Part shown: piece by piece, positions 1-7,992 of the stretch
Layout: each line of letters starts with the position of its first letter
How positions within the stretch are numbered: position 1 is the stretch's first letter
Assembly (NCBI GenBank): GCA_002394635.1
Contig: DGUK01000023.1
Coordinates: forward strand, 1-39,603
DNA: 39,603 nucleotides
Source of the DNA: Faecalitalea sp. UBA4312
Lineage (GTDB): Bacteria; Bacillota_I; Bacilli_A; Erysipelotrichales; Erysipelotrichaceae
Direction of reading: 5' to 3'
Program-made: the position numbers and the translations under genes
Notes under the pieces: model-generated
The model's database searches: none
The model's input: only the letters and a program-made list of their open reading frames with translations
What the model was told of the DNA's origin: nothing

Positions 1-371
1 GTAATACAATCATTCAGTGTTCGATCAAGATAGACCATATATCCATTTATCAACGCAATCCACAGAAGGTAGAGACACGTGATGATCACATAGATTGCTC
101 TTTTTTTTCGGCCATGTCCCTCCTGTATGGCAGAAATGCCGATATATAAACGGAATAACATCGCTAAACCGAATATGATAATATAGACAACGCCAAAGAT
201 AACATACATAACCTCGATGGGCAAACCTTGTGAAATCTCAGCCATGTCATATGTACTTTCATTCAAAAAAATCACCAAACAGGTTTTGACGATTCCCCAT
301 ATGCCAAACAATATGGTCGCTGCACCGCTATAGATTAAATTATGCTGATACTGGCGAATCTTTGCGTCCAT
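1..371 (-). CDS. Hypothetical multi-pass membrane protein (3' end outside window)
   Basis: This is an open frame of about 123 codons that starts at ATG 371-369 and runs off the left edge, so the C-terminus is missing. A clear ribosome binding site (GGAGG, about 8 nt before the ATG) supports the start. The protein begins MDAKIRQYQHNLIYSG and has about three hydrophobic segments: residues ~13-32, ~57-77 and ~100-118. A basic stretch (GHGRKKR) lies between the second and third, as expected for a cytoplasmic loop. I recognise no family motif and assign no function. It is the first gene downstream of the tRNA-Leu on the same strand, but a strong terminator lies between them, so it is probably transcribed on its own. 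Confidence 0.7.
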   Translation of the reverse strand, partial: MDAKIRQYQHNLIYSGAATILFGIWGIVKTCLVIFLNESTYDMAEISQGLPIEVMYVIFGVVYIIIFGLAMLFRLYIGISAIQEGHGRKKRAIYVIITCLYLLWIALINGYMVYLDRTLNDCI

Positions 372-440
372 TGTAAGTCCTCCGCTGAATCTAGTTCAAC
401 TTTACTCCCATTTTATTCTATAATCCAGTAAAATCCCATT

Positions 441-470
441 AAAAAACTGCAAAGATAATCATCTTTACAG
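441..470 (-). terminator. Rho-independent terminator after tRNA-Leu
   Basis: Read on the minus strand, a 10-bp stem CTGTAAAGAT / ATCTTTGCAG with a GATT loop is followed directly by six T residues. It lies 14 nt beyond the CCA end of the tRNA and would end the rlmD-tRNA transcript. Confidence 0.85.
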
Positions 471-483
471 TATCTTTTTCTGA

Positions 484-569
484 TGGTGAGGCCGATGCGA
501 TTTGAACGCACACGAGCATACGCTCACAACCCCCTCAAAGTTGCGTGTCTACCATTCCACCACGGCCCC
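484..569 (-). tRNA. tRNA-Leu, anticodon GAG
   Basis: The minus strand folds as an 86-nt class II tRNA. The acceptor arms GGGGCCG and CGGCCTC pair, followed by discriminator A and an encoded CCA. The D-arm GTGGAATGGTAGACAC is typical of tRNA-Leu. The anticodon stem (CAACT/GGTTG) closes the loop TTGAGGG with anticodon GAG, which reads CUC/CUU. A long variable arm and the T-arm GTTCAAATC follow. It lies about 100 nt downstream of rlmD on the same strand and is followed by a terminator. Confidence 0.95.
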
Positions 570-665
570 GGAATCCTTTACTATTTTAATAGAAGGTGGG
601 GCCTTTGTCAAATACACATTCTGCCAGAACATCAACGTATTTTGATATGGAAAGAGGAATCGAAA

Positions 666-1973
666 CTATCCGTTTTGCCGGATCAACAAACTCACGCATT
701 CCATCCCCGTAGTCTGGCAGAACATATCGACAGGCTGGATTTGTTGACAATGATAACCGTTAGCTCGATAAATCTGCAGATCCCTAGCTAACGTCTGCGG
801 ATTGCAGGATATATAGATTATTTTTGCTGGCTGCATGATACAAATGTCCTGGATTCCTTGTTTCGTCATTCCTTTTCGAGGCGGATCGACAAAGACAACG
901 TCTACCTTTTCTTTGGACTCTTTCATTTGGCAGGTAAATTCCGTGGCATCCCGGCAAGCATAATCACAATTGGAAACATGATTGATGGCACAGTTTTTCC
1001 TGGCATTTTCAACAGCTTCCTGCACGATCTCCACGCCGATAACTTTTTTTACATAGGCACTGGCACAGATTCCGATCGTTCCGGTCCCTGCATACATATC
1101 AACGATCGTCATATCCTTGGTCAACCGGGCAAACTCATACGCCGTCTGATACAACCGTTCCATCTGGATCGGATTGACCTGAAAAAAAGATTTAAAATGA
1201 AGCTGGAACCGATATCCTCTACACATTTCCGTGATGGAATCATGACCAAACAGCACTTCATATGTATCCCCCAAGATCACGTTGTCTTTTCGGTCATTGT
1301 GATTATAGACAAAGCTTGTGATCGAAGGAAATCGCTTGACACAGGTATCCACAAGCGGTTCCCACCGGTTCCTTTTTGATCCGATCAGTACCACCTGGCT
1401 TTGCCCGGTATGGATGGAATGGCGGATCAATACATGACGCAGTCCATCTGCTAGCTCCACAGTCAACTGTTCTTTCAGTGTGCGAAAAAGACGATTGATC
1501 GTCTCATCCTGGATCGGACAGACATCGATATCAACTATGTCATTGGAATGCGTCCGATAAAATCCCATATGGACTGTATTGTCCTTGATCTGTACCGGAA
1601 ACTGCGCTTTATTGCGATAGTACAGTCCTGGTTCCATTCCAATGGGCCGGTACACCGGTATATCTTTGAACAGTGCACATAGATGTCGGTGCTTAAAGGT
1701 AAGCTGGTCCGGATAGGACAGGTGCTGCAGCTGGCAGCCCCCGCACAAACGAGCCTTTTGGCAGACAGGCTGACAACGATCCTTGGAGGGAGCCACGATA
1801 TCCAGTACCCGGCAATAGGCATATGTCTTCTTTACTTTGGTAATGGCAATCCGAACCGTTTCCCCTTTGAGCGCTTTAGGAACAAAGACGACCATCGAAT
1901 CGATCCGGGCGATGCCATACCCCATATTGGTATCATCTATACATGTCACTGTATATTGCTCATTTTTTTTCAT
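666..1973 (-). CDS. rlmD: 23S rRNA (uracil-C5)-methyltransferase, RlmD/RlmCD (TrmA) family
   Basis: This 435-aa protein should transfer a methyl group from S-adenosylmethionine to C5 of uracil in 23S rRNA. In Firmicutes, one RlmCD enzyme usually modifies both U747 and U1939. Residues 1-60 look like a TRAM RNA-binding domain. Cysteines 67, 71, 77 and 80 (CQPVCQKARLCGGC) form the iron-sulfur motif, and C162 may also take part. The C-terminal Rossmann methyltransferase carries VDMYAGTGTIG (SAM binding), FVDPPRKGM, and the catalytic-cysteine motif YISCNPQTLARDL, and ends DMFCQTTGMECVSLL. Length is normal for the family. No Shine-Dalgarno sequence precedes the ATG; an extended -10 (TGGTAAAAT) ends 6 nt before it, so the mRNA may be leaderless. 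The tRNA-Leu follows downstream. Confidence 0.93.
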   Translation of the reverse strand: MKKNEQYTVTCIDDTNMGYGIARIDSMVVFVPKALKGETVRIAITKVKKTYAYCRVLDIVAPSKDRCQPVCQKARLCGGCQLQHLSYPDQLTFKHRHLCALFKDIPVYRPIGMEPGLYYRNKAQFPVQIKDNTVHMGFYRTHSNDIVDIDVCPIQDETINRLFRTLKEQLTVELADGLRHVLIRHSIHTGQSQVVLIGSKRNRWEPLVDTCVKRFPSITSFVYNHNDRKDNVILGDTYEVLFGHDSITEMCRGYRFQLHFKSFFQVNPIQMERLYQTAYEFARLTKDMTIVDMYAGTGTIGICASAYVKKVIGVEIVQEAVENARKNCAINHVSNCDYACRDATEFTCQMKESKEKVDVVFVDPPRKGMTKQGIQDICIMQPAKIIYISCNPQTLARDLQIYRANGYHCQQIQPVDMFCQTTGMECVSLLIRQNG

Positions 1974-1979
1974 ACCGCT

Positions 1980-1988
1980 ATTTTACCA
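1980..1988 (-). promoter_or_regulatory. Extended -10 promoter of rlmD, placed for a leaderless mRNA
   Basis: On the minus strand TGGTAAAAT (extended -10, 5/6 match to TATAAT) is followed by AGCGGT and then the rlmD ATG. Transcription would start at or within a base or two of the A of ATG. No clear -35 is visible because the preceding bases belong to the terminator of the upstream operon. Confidence 0.5.
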
Positions 1989-1989
1989 T

Positions 1990-2015
1990 AAAAAAAGCGA
2001 TGGAACCCCATCACT
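1990..2015 (-). terminator. Terminator of the azlC operon
   Basis: The minus strand reads AGTGATGG, loop GGTT, CCATCGCT, then seven T. The 8-bp stem (one G-U pair) starts inside the last codons of the 102-aa ORF. It separates the azl operon from rlmD. Confidence 0.8.
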
Positions 2016-2319
2016 TGGCTAAAGAAGCCAGCCAGTCCTGGCAGGACAATCCGTCAATATCGTAAATACGGATCTCTGGCCACCATTCCTTTAAAGACTT
2101 GCCACGGAAAATGTCTGCTAACACCAGCTGATCTGGCGTATCAAAAGCACAGCCATCCGGGAAATCACAGAAACCGACCCAAAAAGGTTTTCCTTTTCGC
2201 TTGTTATAGCCAATATAGTGTTCCACATCAACAATTTCAAATGTGAAATAAAAAGACATTTCCTTGATTCTCCTGTTGGAAAACTGCTTATAGAATACAT
2301 CAAAATCAATCGTGTTCAT
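2011..2319 (-). CDS. Hypothetical protein, 102 aa
   Basis: I do not recognise this protein. It is a soluble, aromatic-rich 102-residue product with no signal peptide, no membrane segment and no cysteine motif. Its start ATG lies 14 bp inside the 3' end of the DUF3841 gene and is preceded by AGAGGAAGG, so both start and translational coupling are well supported. It is the last gene of the azlC-azlD-DUF3841 operon, with a terminator overlapping its final codons. The position suggests a function linked to the DUF3841 protein rather than to the transporter, but this is only inference. Confidence 0.7.
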   Translation of the reverse strand: MNTIDFDVFYKQFSNRRIKEMSFYFTFEIVDVEHYIGYNKRKGKPFWVGFCDFPDGCAFDTPDQLVLADIFRGKSLKEWWPEIRIYDIDGLSCQDWLASLAK

Positions 2320-2902
2320 CCGAAACCTTCCTCTCTAAAATCACCTTATTTATTATATACTCTTTTTTTAATTCCCAAAAGGTCGCCTGCACATATTTTC
2401 CACGATGATATTCCGGTGTACAGACCGGATCGGTTAAAAATACCAAATTCCATGAAGCTTCGATCGTTTCCACCCATTGTTTTTCGTTTAGAGTATCCAA
2501 ATATGTTTCCAGAGCCCTTTGTTTCTGATCGGACAAAGGCAGTGTCAAAAGCCACCCATTTAGTACATACTGCCAGGCATCAAAATCTGTCAATACCACT
2601 TCCTTTTTAGGAATATCAAGTGTGAATGCCACCTTGTCTTCGGTCCGTTCTAAGAAAGCGGCACTGTCCGATGGAGGTGCCTTTCTTTCAAAATCCCACG
2701 TATGCCATGCCCAGATCGGATAGGAGACCCCCTCTGGTCTTTTCCCGATCCTTTCTTCCATCTTCTTCATCAACCATTGGTATGGCTGCTTCAAGGAATC
2801 TGTTTTTGACAAATTAAAGGAACGGGACGGATCACATCGGATCGTACCATACTGTTCCAGGTCTGCCAAAACACTTTTAGGCTGTACGCTCCATACGATC
2901 AT
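2306..2902 (-). CDS. DUF3841 family protein
   Basis: This is a 198-aa cytoplasmic protein. The open frame extends further upstream, but the true start is ATG 2902: it overlaps the azlD stop as ATGA and has a GGGGG Shine-Dalgarno element 8 nt before it. The N-terminus MIVWSVQPKSVLADLEQYG, the central YPIWAWHTWDFERK, and VVLTDFDAWQYVLNGW are features I associate with the DUF3841 family, small proteins of unknown biochemical role. No catalytic motif stands out. It is translationally coupled to azlD upstream and to the 102-aa hypothetical downstream, which is an uncommon partner for an amino-acid exporter. Confidence 0.8.
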   Translation of the reverse strand: MIVWSVQPKSVLADLEQYGTIRCDPSRSFNLSKTDSLKQPYQWLMKKMEERIGKRPEGVSYPIWAWHTWDFERKAPPSDSAAFLERTEDKVAFTLDIPKKEVVLTDFDAWQYVLNGWLLTLPLSDQKQRALETYLDTLNEKQWVETIEASWNLVFLTDPVCTPEYHRGKYVQATFWELKKEYIINKVILERKVSDEHD

Positions 2903-3222
2903 AAAAAAGCCCCCTGCACCAAAAACATATAGATAAGGGTTCCCAATACGATCGATAGGATCACATTTCTTTTGTATACATAAGAAAGCACGACGATGAC
3001 AACCGCAATGAATTCCGGGATCCCATGCGACGAGCTCCATGGGGAAACGTCCTTCAAACAATAGACGACCAGCATCCCCATGACAGCCATCGGTAATCGA
3101 TCGGTGATCTGTTGCAGAAATGCAGGTGCCTTTTTCCCTGATGGAAAAAGAAGAAACGGCAAAAAGCGGGTCATTGCGGTAACAGCTGCAATCACAATGA
3201 CAATACTTACTGAGCGGTTCAT
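2899..3222 (-). CDS. azlD: Branched-chain amino acid transport protein AzlD
   Basis: This is a 107-aa membrane protein with four hydrophobic segments, the small partner of AzlC in a two-component exporter for branched-chain amino acids (the azaleucine resistance system of Bacillus subtilis). ATG 3222 is chosen over the longer frame because AAAGGAG lies just upstream and the AzlC stop is only 2 nt away. Family features are the early TRFLPFLLFPSGKKAPAFL loop and the C-terminal helix rich in V/I. The last four bases overlap the DUF3841 start. Expression should follow azlC by translational coupling. Confidence 0.9.
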   Translation of the reverse strand: MNRSVSIVIVIAAVTAMTRFLPFLLFPSGKKAPAFLQQITDRLPMAVMGMLVVYCLKDVSPWSSSHGIPEFIAVVIVVLSYVYKRNVILSIVLGTLIYMFLVQGAFL

Positions 3223-3224
3223 CT

Positions 3225-3902
3225 CTAGTCGTCTCCTTTCCGTTCCACCAGGATCAACAGCCCGATGATCCCGATCATCGCTGGAATCAAAAAGCGGGAA
3301 GCACCGAAAATGCACAAGGAAAGCACGGAACAACCGATCCCGATCACTCCCGGTATACAGGAATCCGCTTTCAGGATCTGATCAACAAAGATAGTAATAA
3401 ACAAAGCTGTCATAGAAAAATCGATACCCGTGGTATCAAACGGTATAAAAGAACCCAAAAAGGCCCCTAACACACTTCCGGTCAGCCAGTAACATTGATC
3501 AAACAATGTCAGAAAAAAATAATAGGCTTTTTCGTCCACATCCTCCGGAGCCCCGTTGCATACAAGCGCATACGTTTCATCGGTCAATCCGAAGATCAAA
3601 TACGGTTTAAAAGGTCTGGTATCCTGATATCGTTCAAGCATGGATAAACTATAGATCAAATGACGAGCATTTACCAACAAGGTCATCATCGCTGCCGAAA
3701 CAAGAGAGGCCCCGGCATCCAGCAGATGAATGGCCACAAATTCCATCGATCCGGCATAAATCGTCAAGCTCATCATAAAAGCCCATACAATAGAAAATCC
3801 TTTCTCCTTTAACAAAATACCGAAGGCAATTCCCAATACAATATAGCCTGCCATTACAGGCAAAGACGTTATAAAAGCCTTTTGGATCGTTTTTTTCATC
3901 AT
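3225..3902 (-). CDS. azlC: Branched-chain amino acid exporter subunit AzlC
   Basis: This 225-aa polytopic inner-membrane protein is the large subunit of the AzlCD exporter. Recognisable family signatures are GYIVLGIAFGILLKEKG near the N-terminus, SLTIYAGSMEFVA, LVNARHLIYSLSM, and FGLTDETYALVC. Six to eight hydrophobic segments are evident, and the length is normal. The start is ATGATG at 3902-3897. No Shine-Dalgarno sequence is present; a good promoter (TAGACA, 17 bp, TAGAAT) ends 7 nt before the ATG, so the message is probably leaderless. It heads a four-gene operon with azlD, DUF3841 and a hypothetical gene. Confidence 0.92.
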   Translation of the reverse strand: MMKKTIQKAFITSLPVMAGYIVLGIAFGILLKEKGFSIVWAFMMSLTIYAGSMEFVAIHLLDAGASLVSAAMMTLLVNARHLIYSLSMLERYQDTRPFKPYLIFGLTDETYALVCNGAPEDVDEKAYYFFLTLFDQCYWLTGSVLGAFLGSFIPFDTTGIDFSMTALFITIFVDQILKADSCIPGVIGIGCSVLSLCIFGASRFLIPAMIGIIGLLILVERKGDD

Positions 3903-3909
3903 ATGAGCT

Positions 3910-3938
3910 ATTCTATCATTTTTATAAAAGTCTGTCTA
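3910..3938 (-). promoter_or_regulatory. Promoter of the azlC operon
   Basis: On the minus strand the -35 TAGACA (3938-3933, 5/6) and -10 TAGAAT (3915-3910, 5/6) are separated by exactly 17 bp. Only AGCTCAT lies between the -10 and the azlC ATG, so the predicted start of transcription falls at or next to the start codon. Confidence 0.65.
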
Positions 3939-3949
3939 AAATAACAATC

Positions 3950-4735
3950 CTATCCCAGATCAACAAACATTTCGTTGATGGAAACCAGAACCGCTTGTCC
4001 GCAGATCGTTATACGACCATTCTCACGTATATGGCAGTACAAAGTACCTGTCCTTTTGGATGCCTGAAATGCGGTGATCTCTTTCTTTTTGAGCTCTTGG
4101 GCTCAATACGAAGCAATCTGGCAATGAGCGGAACCACAGACCGGATCCTCATGGATCCCCAGCTTCGGAGCAAAGCTGCGGGACACACAATCAACATGGC
4201 TGCCTCGTGCTGTCGCATTCTGGATACGTCCTTCGATCTTTGTCAGCTTATTGAAATCCGGCTGCATCTGCTTTATCTGCTCTTCCTTTTCAAATACACA
4301 GATCAGATCCATTCCCAGGACTGCTCGCTTTGGCCGGATCCCGAAAGCTTCTTCCATCGCATCCGTGACTGGTATGTCTTTTAATGGAGATGTCGGAAAA
4401 TCCATCGCATACTGATCCTTCTGCCTTTTTACTGTCAGGAGCCCGCTGATGGTTTCAAACTGCACCTCATCCCGATCCGGTTCATACTGGGTAAGGATGA
4501 CATACGCCGATGCCAGGGTGGCATGGCCACATAATTCAACTTCCGTCACCGGCGTAAACCAACGAAGCCGATATCGGCTGCCTTCTTTGACCACAAAGGC
4601 GGTTTCCGATAGGTTGTTCTCCATGGCTAGTTTCATCATTGCCTTTTGTTGCGACCAATGATCCATCACACAGACAGCAGCCGGATTCCCGGTAAATGGA
4701 GCCTCTGTAAAAGCGTCCACGATGTATTGTTTCAT
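3950..4735 (-). pseudogene. PhzF-family isomerase/epimerase with in-frame UGA
   Basis: The frame encodes a PhzF-fold protein (relatives include phenazine PhzF and DapF-like epimerases). It starts with the family pattern VDAFTEAPFTGNPAAVC, has the catalytic glutamate in NLSETAFV (E44), then WFTPVTEVELCGHATLASA and GIHEDPVCGSAHC. Codon 211 (4105-4103) is TGA. In relatives the matching position is normally the Trp of a PYW motif. After it, the same frame runs on for 51 codons (AQELKKKEITAFQASKRTG and beyond) to TAG at 3952-3950, giving the normal ~261-residue family length. A single TGG-to-TGA change explains this. UGA is an ordinary stop elsewhere in the window. The start has AAAGGAG upstream. 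The truncated 210-aa product would lose the last strands of the second lobe. Confidence 0.8.
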
Positions 4736-4756
4736 TTTCCTGTATACTCCTTTCGT

Positions 4757-4798
4757 TTTGTCCTGCTTCCAAAAGATCTAACATCGATGCAGGACAAA
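4757..4798 (-). repeat. Inverted repeat in the phzF leader
   Basis: Perfect 10-bp arms TTTGTCCTGC and GCAGGACAAA are separated by 22 nt, just upstream of the phzF ribosome binding site. It could be an RNA hairpin or a protein binding site. No T-tract follows, so it is not a simple terminator. Confidence 0.5.
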
Positions 4799-4811
4799 TT
4801 CATTAATCTAT

Positions 4812-4848
4812 AAAAAAGAATTGTTTCATTTTTTGAAAAACAATTCTT
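4812..4848 (-). terminator. Terminator of the deoC-GRE-deoR operon
   Basis: The minus strand reads AAGAATTGTTT, a ten-base loop, AAACAATTCTT, then further T residues. This 11-bp stem begins 2 nt after the DeoR-type regulator gene. Confidence 0.85.
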
Positions 4849-4850
4849 CT

Positions 4851-5624
4851 TTACAATGTATCTTTTGTCGGGACCAAAATGAAATTGGCAGGATATTCAT
4901 TTGTCTGCAGATTCTCATCGATCAAAATGCCATCAAAGGATGAGAAAGACGTAAAGTTACAAAATCCTTTTACATTTGTCTTGGATGAATCCACCAGTAA
5001 ATACGACTTATGACTATTTTGCATCGCTTTCTGTTTGATGATCATCGTATCCATTTCTGCTGTATATACAGTCTGTGTGTGCATATTGATCCCGGCACAC
5101 CCAATCAAGGTCAGATCGAAGTTAAAGGCATCCAGCGCCTTCATGGCAATCGGACCTACCGTCATTTTATAATCCGGTACCATTCGTCCACCTAAACAGA
5201 ACAATTCCGCTTCCGTGCTCTCAAAGGTCTGCTGGATCAAAATGTTGTGTGTGACGATCTTGATCCTTTTGGAAGCGATGTATGGAAGGATCGGCAATAA
5301 CGATGTCCCTCCGTCTATGAATACACAGTCTCCATCCTCGATCATCGAAGCCGCCTTTTTACAGATGGCCTCCTTTTGCGGATAATGGAACTGTAAGCGA
5401 TCCATCATCTTGTATTCACTGCTAAAGGATAAGATTCCCTTCTTTTCCAGACGTCTGGCTCCTCCATGGACCCTTTCCAACAAGCCCTGGGCTTCCATTT
5501 CCTCCAGATCTCGACGAATGGTCACTTCCGTAACATGCAGCTGCAATGCCAGCTGACGTACCGTGACCGTTCCGACCCGCTTGATAGAAGCCAGGATATA
5601 ATCTTTTCTATCCGTTGCCAGCAT
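4851..5624 (-). CDS. DeoR/GlpR-family transcriptional regulator
   Basis: This is a 257-aa DNA-binding repressor-type protein. ATG 5624 is preferred over an ATG four codons earlier because the product then begins with the classic family N-terminus (MLATDRKDYILASIKRVG). Residues ~6-60 are the DeoR winged helix-turn-helix, with VTVRQLALQLHVTEVTIRRD as the recognition segment. The C-terminal DeoRC sensor domain carries DGDCVFIDGGTSLLPILPYI (phosphosugar site), VTHNILI, and LIGCAGI. Such proteins usually sense a phosphorylated sugar or sugar-like intermediate. The gene follows the glycyl radical enzyme with almost no gap, so it is probably autoregulated and controls this operon through the repeats upstream of deoC. 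Confidence 0.9.
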   Translation of the reverse strand: MLATDRKDYILASIKRVGTVTVRQLALQLHVTEVTIRRDLEEMEAQGLLERVHGGARRLEKKGILSFSSEYKMMDRLQFHYPQKEAICKKAASMIEDGDCVFIDGGTSLLPILPYIASKRIKIVTHNILIQQTFESTEAELFCLGGRMVPDYKMTVGPIAMKALDAFNFDLTLIGCAGINMHTQTVYTAEMDTMIIKQKAMQNSHKSYLLVDSSKTNVKGFCNFTSFSSFDGILIDENLQTNEYPANFILVPTKDTL

Positions 5625-5625
5625 A

Positions 5626-7977
5626 TTACCACACATTCTCCGTACGGGCGATAATCGCGTCCTGCGTCTGCGGCATTAGAGAAACGAACTGCGCACAATA
5701 GCCGGCGACCCGTACGATCAGGTCGGCATATTGTTCCGGATTCTTTTTTGCCTGCATCAGCTGGTTGCTGCTGACCACATTAAACTGGTTATGGTAGATC
5801 CCTTTTCGGTTGCTGACGATCAGAAAATCCACAAAGCGTTCCAGATTCTCTTCTCCCTGTAAGGTTGCCGGTGAAAAACGCATATTCAAAAGCTGGCCGG
5901 CGGCTACCTTGTGATTCGGCAGTTTCGCTACACTGTTGATAACACTGGTCGGTCCATTCCGGTCCGTCCCCTGCGTTGGCGAACAGCCTTCGTTTAACGG
6001 TGTGCCGGCATAGCGGCCATCCGGGGTCGCTCCCACCACAAATCCATTCGGTACATACGAGGTGATGTTGCTGGTGGACATCGTATAGGCACTGACCTGC
6101 GGTCCTTGATCCTTACGAAGTGTTTGATAATCCGGCAGCAGATCCAGATACGAATGGAACACATCCGCTACGATGCTGTCCACTTCATCCACATCGTTGC
6201 CAAACTTGTCGATCCGGTCGATCTGTTTCTTTATATAACGGGAAGAATCTGACTGCCAGTTATCCTTCAAGGCATTCATCAACTCGTCCAATGTAAACTT
6301 CTTTTGCTCATAGACCAGCTTCTTCATCACATATAAGGAATTTCCAACGATTACCGGTCCGATATTGGACTGAGATACCACGTCATATTTACAGCCACCG
6401 TTCTTTAATGTTTTCCCAAGTACCATGGCATTCTGGATCAGACAGGATGCAAACGGATCCACATCATAGATAGCCAGAGACTCATCACAGATGGCATCGC
6501 ATTCCACACTGATATCAGAATAGAACTTCAAGAAGCGTTTCCATTCGTTCCATAGATGCTCATAGGAATTTAAAGAATGCTCGAGATCCATCATGTGGAT
6601 TCCCGTATTCGGATCGGTACCACCATAAAGAATGATCTCAAATACCTTGCCCCAGTTCACATAGGTCATACCGGTAGCCCGATGTCCATATTTTCCTTGT
6701 ACACCAGTCTCGACACAACCGATCGGACAATAATCATACGCATCTTCCTTCGGGATGCCCAGATCCATCAATCCTCTGGCGACAACATGGTCATTAAACA
6801 TACTCGGCATACCACAACCGGTCCGGATCAATTCAGCACAGGCCCGGATATAAGAACGCGGGCTTTTTTCATGATAACGGGCTGAAAAATTCGGTTCCGC
6901 TAAAGAGCATTGATGCATTGCTTCAATACATAAATACGTCACCTCATTGGTTCCATCCTCCATCTGTGGTGTCAGCCCACCGACCACAAGGTTGGAATAT
7001 AGGGGATACCCTTGCGAAAACTTGGTATGGCCATATGGACGTACCTTATTACACGAAGAGTTCATAATGAACATATGCGCAATGATTTCCAAGGCCTGCT
7101 CTTTGGTCAGGATCCCTTTATCGATATCGTTTTGATAGTATGGATAGATATATTGATCAAACCGACCGTAGCAGAAAGAATGCCCGTTACTTTCGATCAT
7201 CTGCAGAACATGGATCATATAACACGCTTCCACTGCTTCATAAAAGCTTTGGGCCGGCCGTTCCATCAAATGGTCCGCCACATCCGCAATCTGCAAAAAC
7301 ATCGGATCACCGCTTGTTTCATAGGTTTTCCGAGCCAGAGCCGCATATCGTTTAAAGAACGCCAGGGCTCCTTCCAAAGACACGATCACCGATGTATAGA
7401 AATCGATATTTTCTCGTGTCAGATCCGCTTGTTCCAGCTTCTGCCTGGCTTGTTCGATCAATTGACGAAATCCGGTTTTCAATACGGTTTCATGATCCGG
7501 AACAATATGACCATCTCCACTCATCGAAATGCCGCCCCGGTGTAAAACACCCTGCTTTTCAGCCAGACGGATGGCCTCTGTCAGATGGGCATTCACCCGG
7601 TCTTCATGGGTTTTTCCTATCCAGTATCCGGCAATCTGCCGAATGTCCTCTTTGGTTTGTTCATCCACATAGAAGACATCCCCTTCCCGCAAGGAAAAGG
7701 AATCCAGTTCATCCACAACCCACTGGATCGAATACTCCGGAAAGATCGGCGCCGCAAAATTGCGCGAAGCCTGGTTTCCAAAGATCAGTGAATCCGGTTC
7801 CAGATAGATGGACATATTTTCCAACGTATACGCAAAAGCTTTCGCTTTGCGAAGAATATACGATTGTCCTTCCGTCTGCTGAAACGATTCCGTATATAAT
7901 TTTGCTCTTTGTGAACAAAGGGTCGCTTTTCTTTGTACCATCTTCTGGCGTAATCGTTCTGTACGCTGTGTACGCAT
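5626..7977 (-). CDS. Glycyl radical enzyme, GCVE (dehydratase/lyase) type, substrate unassigned
   Basis: This is a 783-aa anaerobic radical enzyme of the PFL-like superfamily. The thiyl-radical cysteine lies in YDYCPIGCVETG (C421, with E423 as the partner acid). The C-terminal glycyl loop RVAGYCAQFVSLMPQTQD places the radical on G759, and the protein ends 24 residues later, as usual. The GCVE motif is that of eliminases such as glycerol/propanediol dehydratase, choline TMA-lyase and hydroxyproline dehydratase. True pyruvate formate-lyases have two adjacent cysteines. The length matches glycerol-dehydratase-like members. AAGGAGG precedes the ATG. It sits between deoC (15 nt upstream) and a DeoR regulator. 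No radical-SAM activase gene is within the window, so activation must come from elsewhere. The substrate cannot be read from the sequence; a short-chain polyol or deoxysugar derivative is a guess from the context. Confidence 0.9.
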   Translation of the reverse strand: MRTQRTERLRQKMVQRKATLCSQRAKLYTESFQQTEGQSYILRKAKAFAYTLENMSIYLEPDSLIFGNQASRNFAAPIFPEYSIQWVVDELDSFSLREGDVFYVDEQTKEDIRQIAGYWIGKTHEDRVNAHLTEAIRLAEKQGVLHRGGISMSGDGHIVPDHETVLKTGFRQLIEQARQKLEQADLTRENIDFYTSVIVSLEGALAFFKRYAALARKTYETSGDPMFLQIADVADHLMERPAQSFYEAVEACYMIHVLQMIESNGHSFCYGRFDQYIYPYYQNDIDKGILTKEQALEIIAHMFIMNSSCNKVRPYGHTKFSQGYPLYSNLVVGGLTPQMEDGTNEVTYLCIEAMHQCSLAEPNFSARYHEKSPRSYIRACAELIRTGCGMPSMFNDHVVARGLMDLGIPKEDAYDYCPIGCVETGVQGKYGHRATGMTYVNWGKVFEIILYGGTDPNTGIHMMDLEHSLNSYEHLWNEWKRFLKFYSDISVECDAICDESLAIYDVDPFASCLIQNAMVLGKTLKNGGCKYDVVSQSNIGPVIVGNSLYVMKKLVYEQKKFTLDELMNALKDNWQSDSSRYIKKQIDRIDKFGNDVDEVDSIVADVFHSYLDLLPDYQTLRKDQGPQVSAYTMSTSNITSYVPNGFVVGATPDGRYAGTPLNEGCSPTQGTDRNGPTSVINSVAKLPNHKVAAGQLLNMRFSPATLQGEENLERFVDFLIVSNRKGIYHNQFNVVSSNQLMQAKKNPEQYADLIVRVAGYCAQFVSLMPQTQDAIIARTENVW

Positions 7978-7992
7978 AGGATTCCTCCTTAT

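Noticed and set aside
858..1379. 173-codon open frame on the plus strand opposite rlmD
   Set aside because: It is fully antisense to a well-supported enzyme gene and shows no family motif or ribosome binding site.
3950..4735. Reading UGA as Trp (genetic code 4) to explain the PhzF stop
   Set aside because: UGA is the natural stop of azlD, the DUF3841 gene, wzx and the partial epimerase gene, with overlapping starts that require termination.
7012..7979. Long plus-strand open frames opposite the glycyl radical enzyme
   Set aside because: They are mirror frames of a highly conserved enzyme; the sequences are rich in His, Arg and Ser, as typical for antisense frames.
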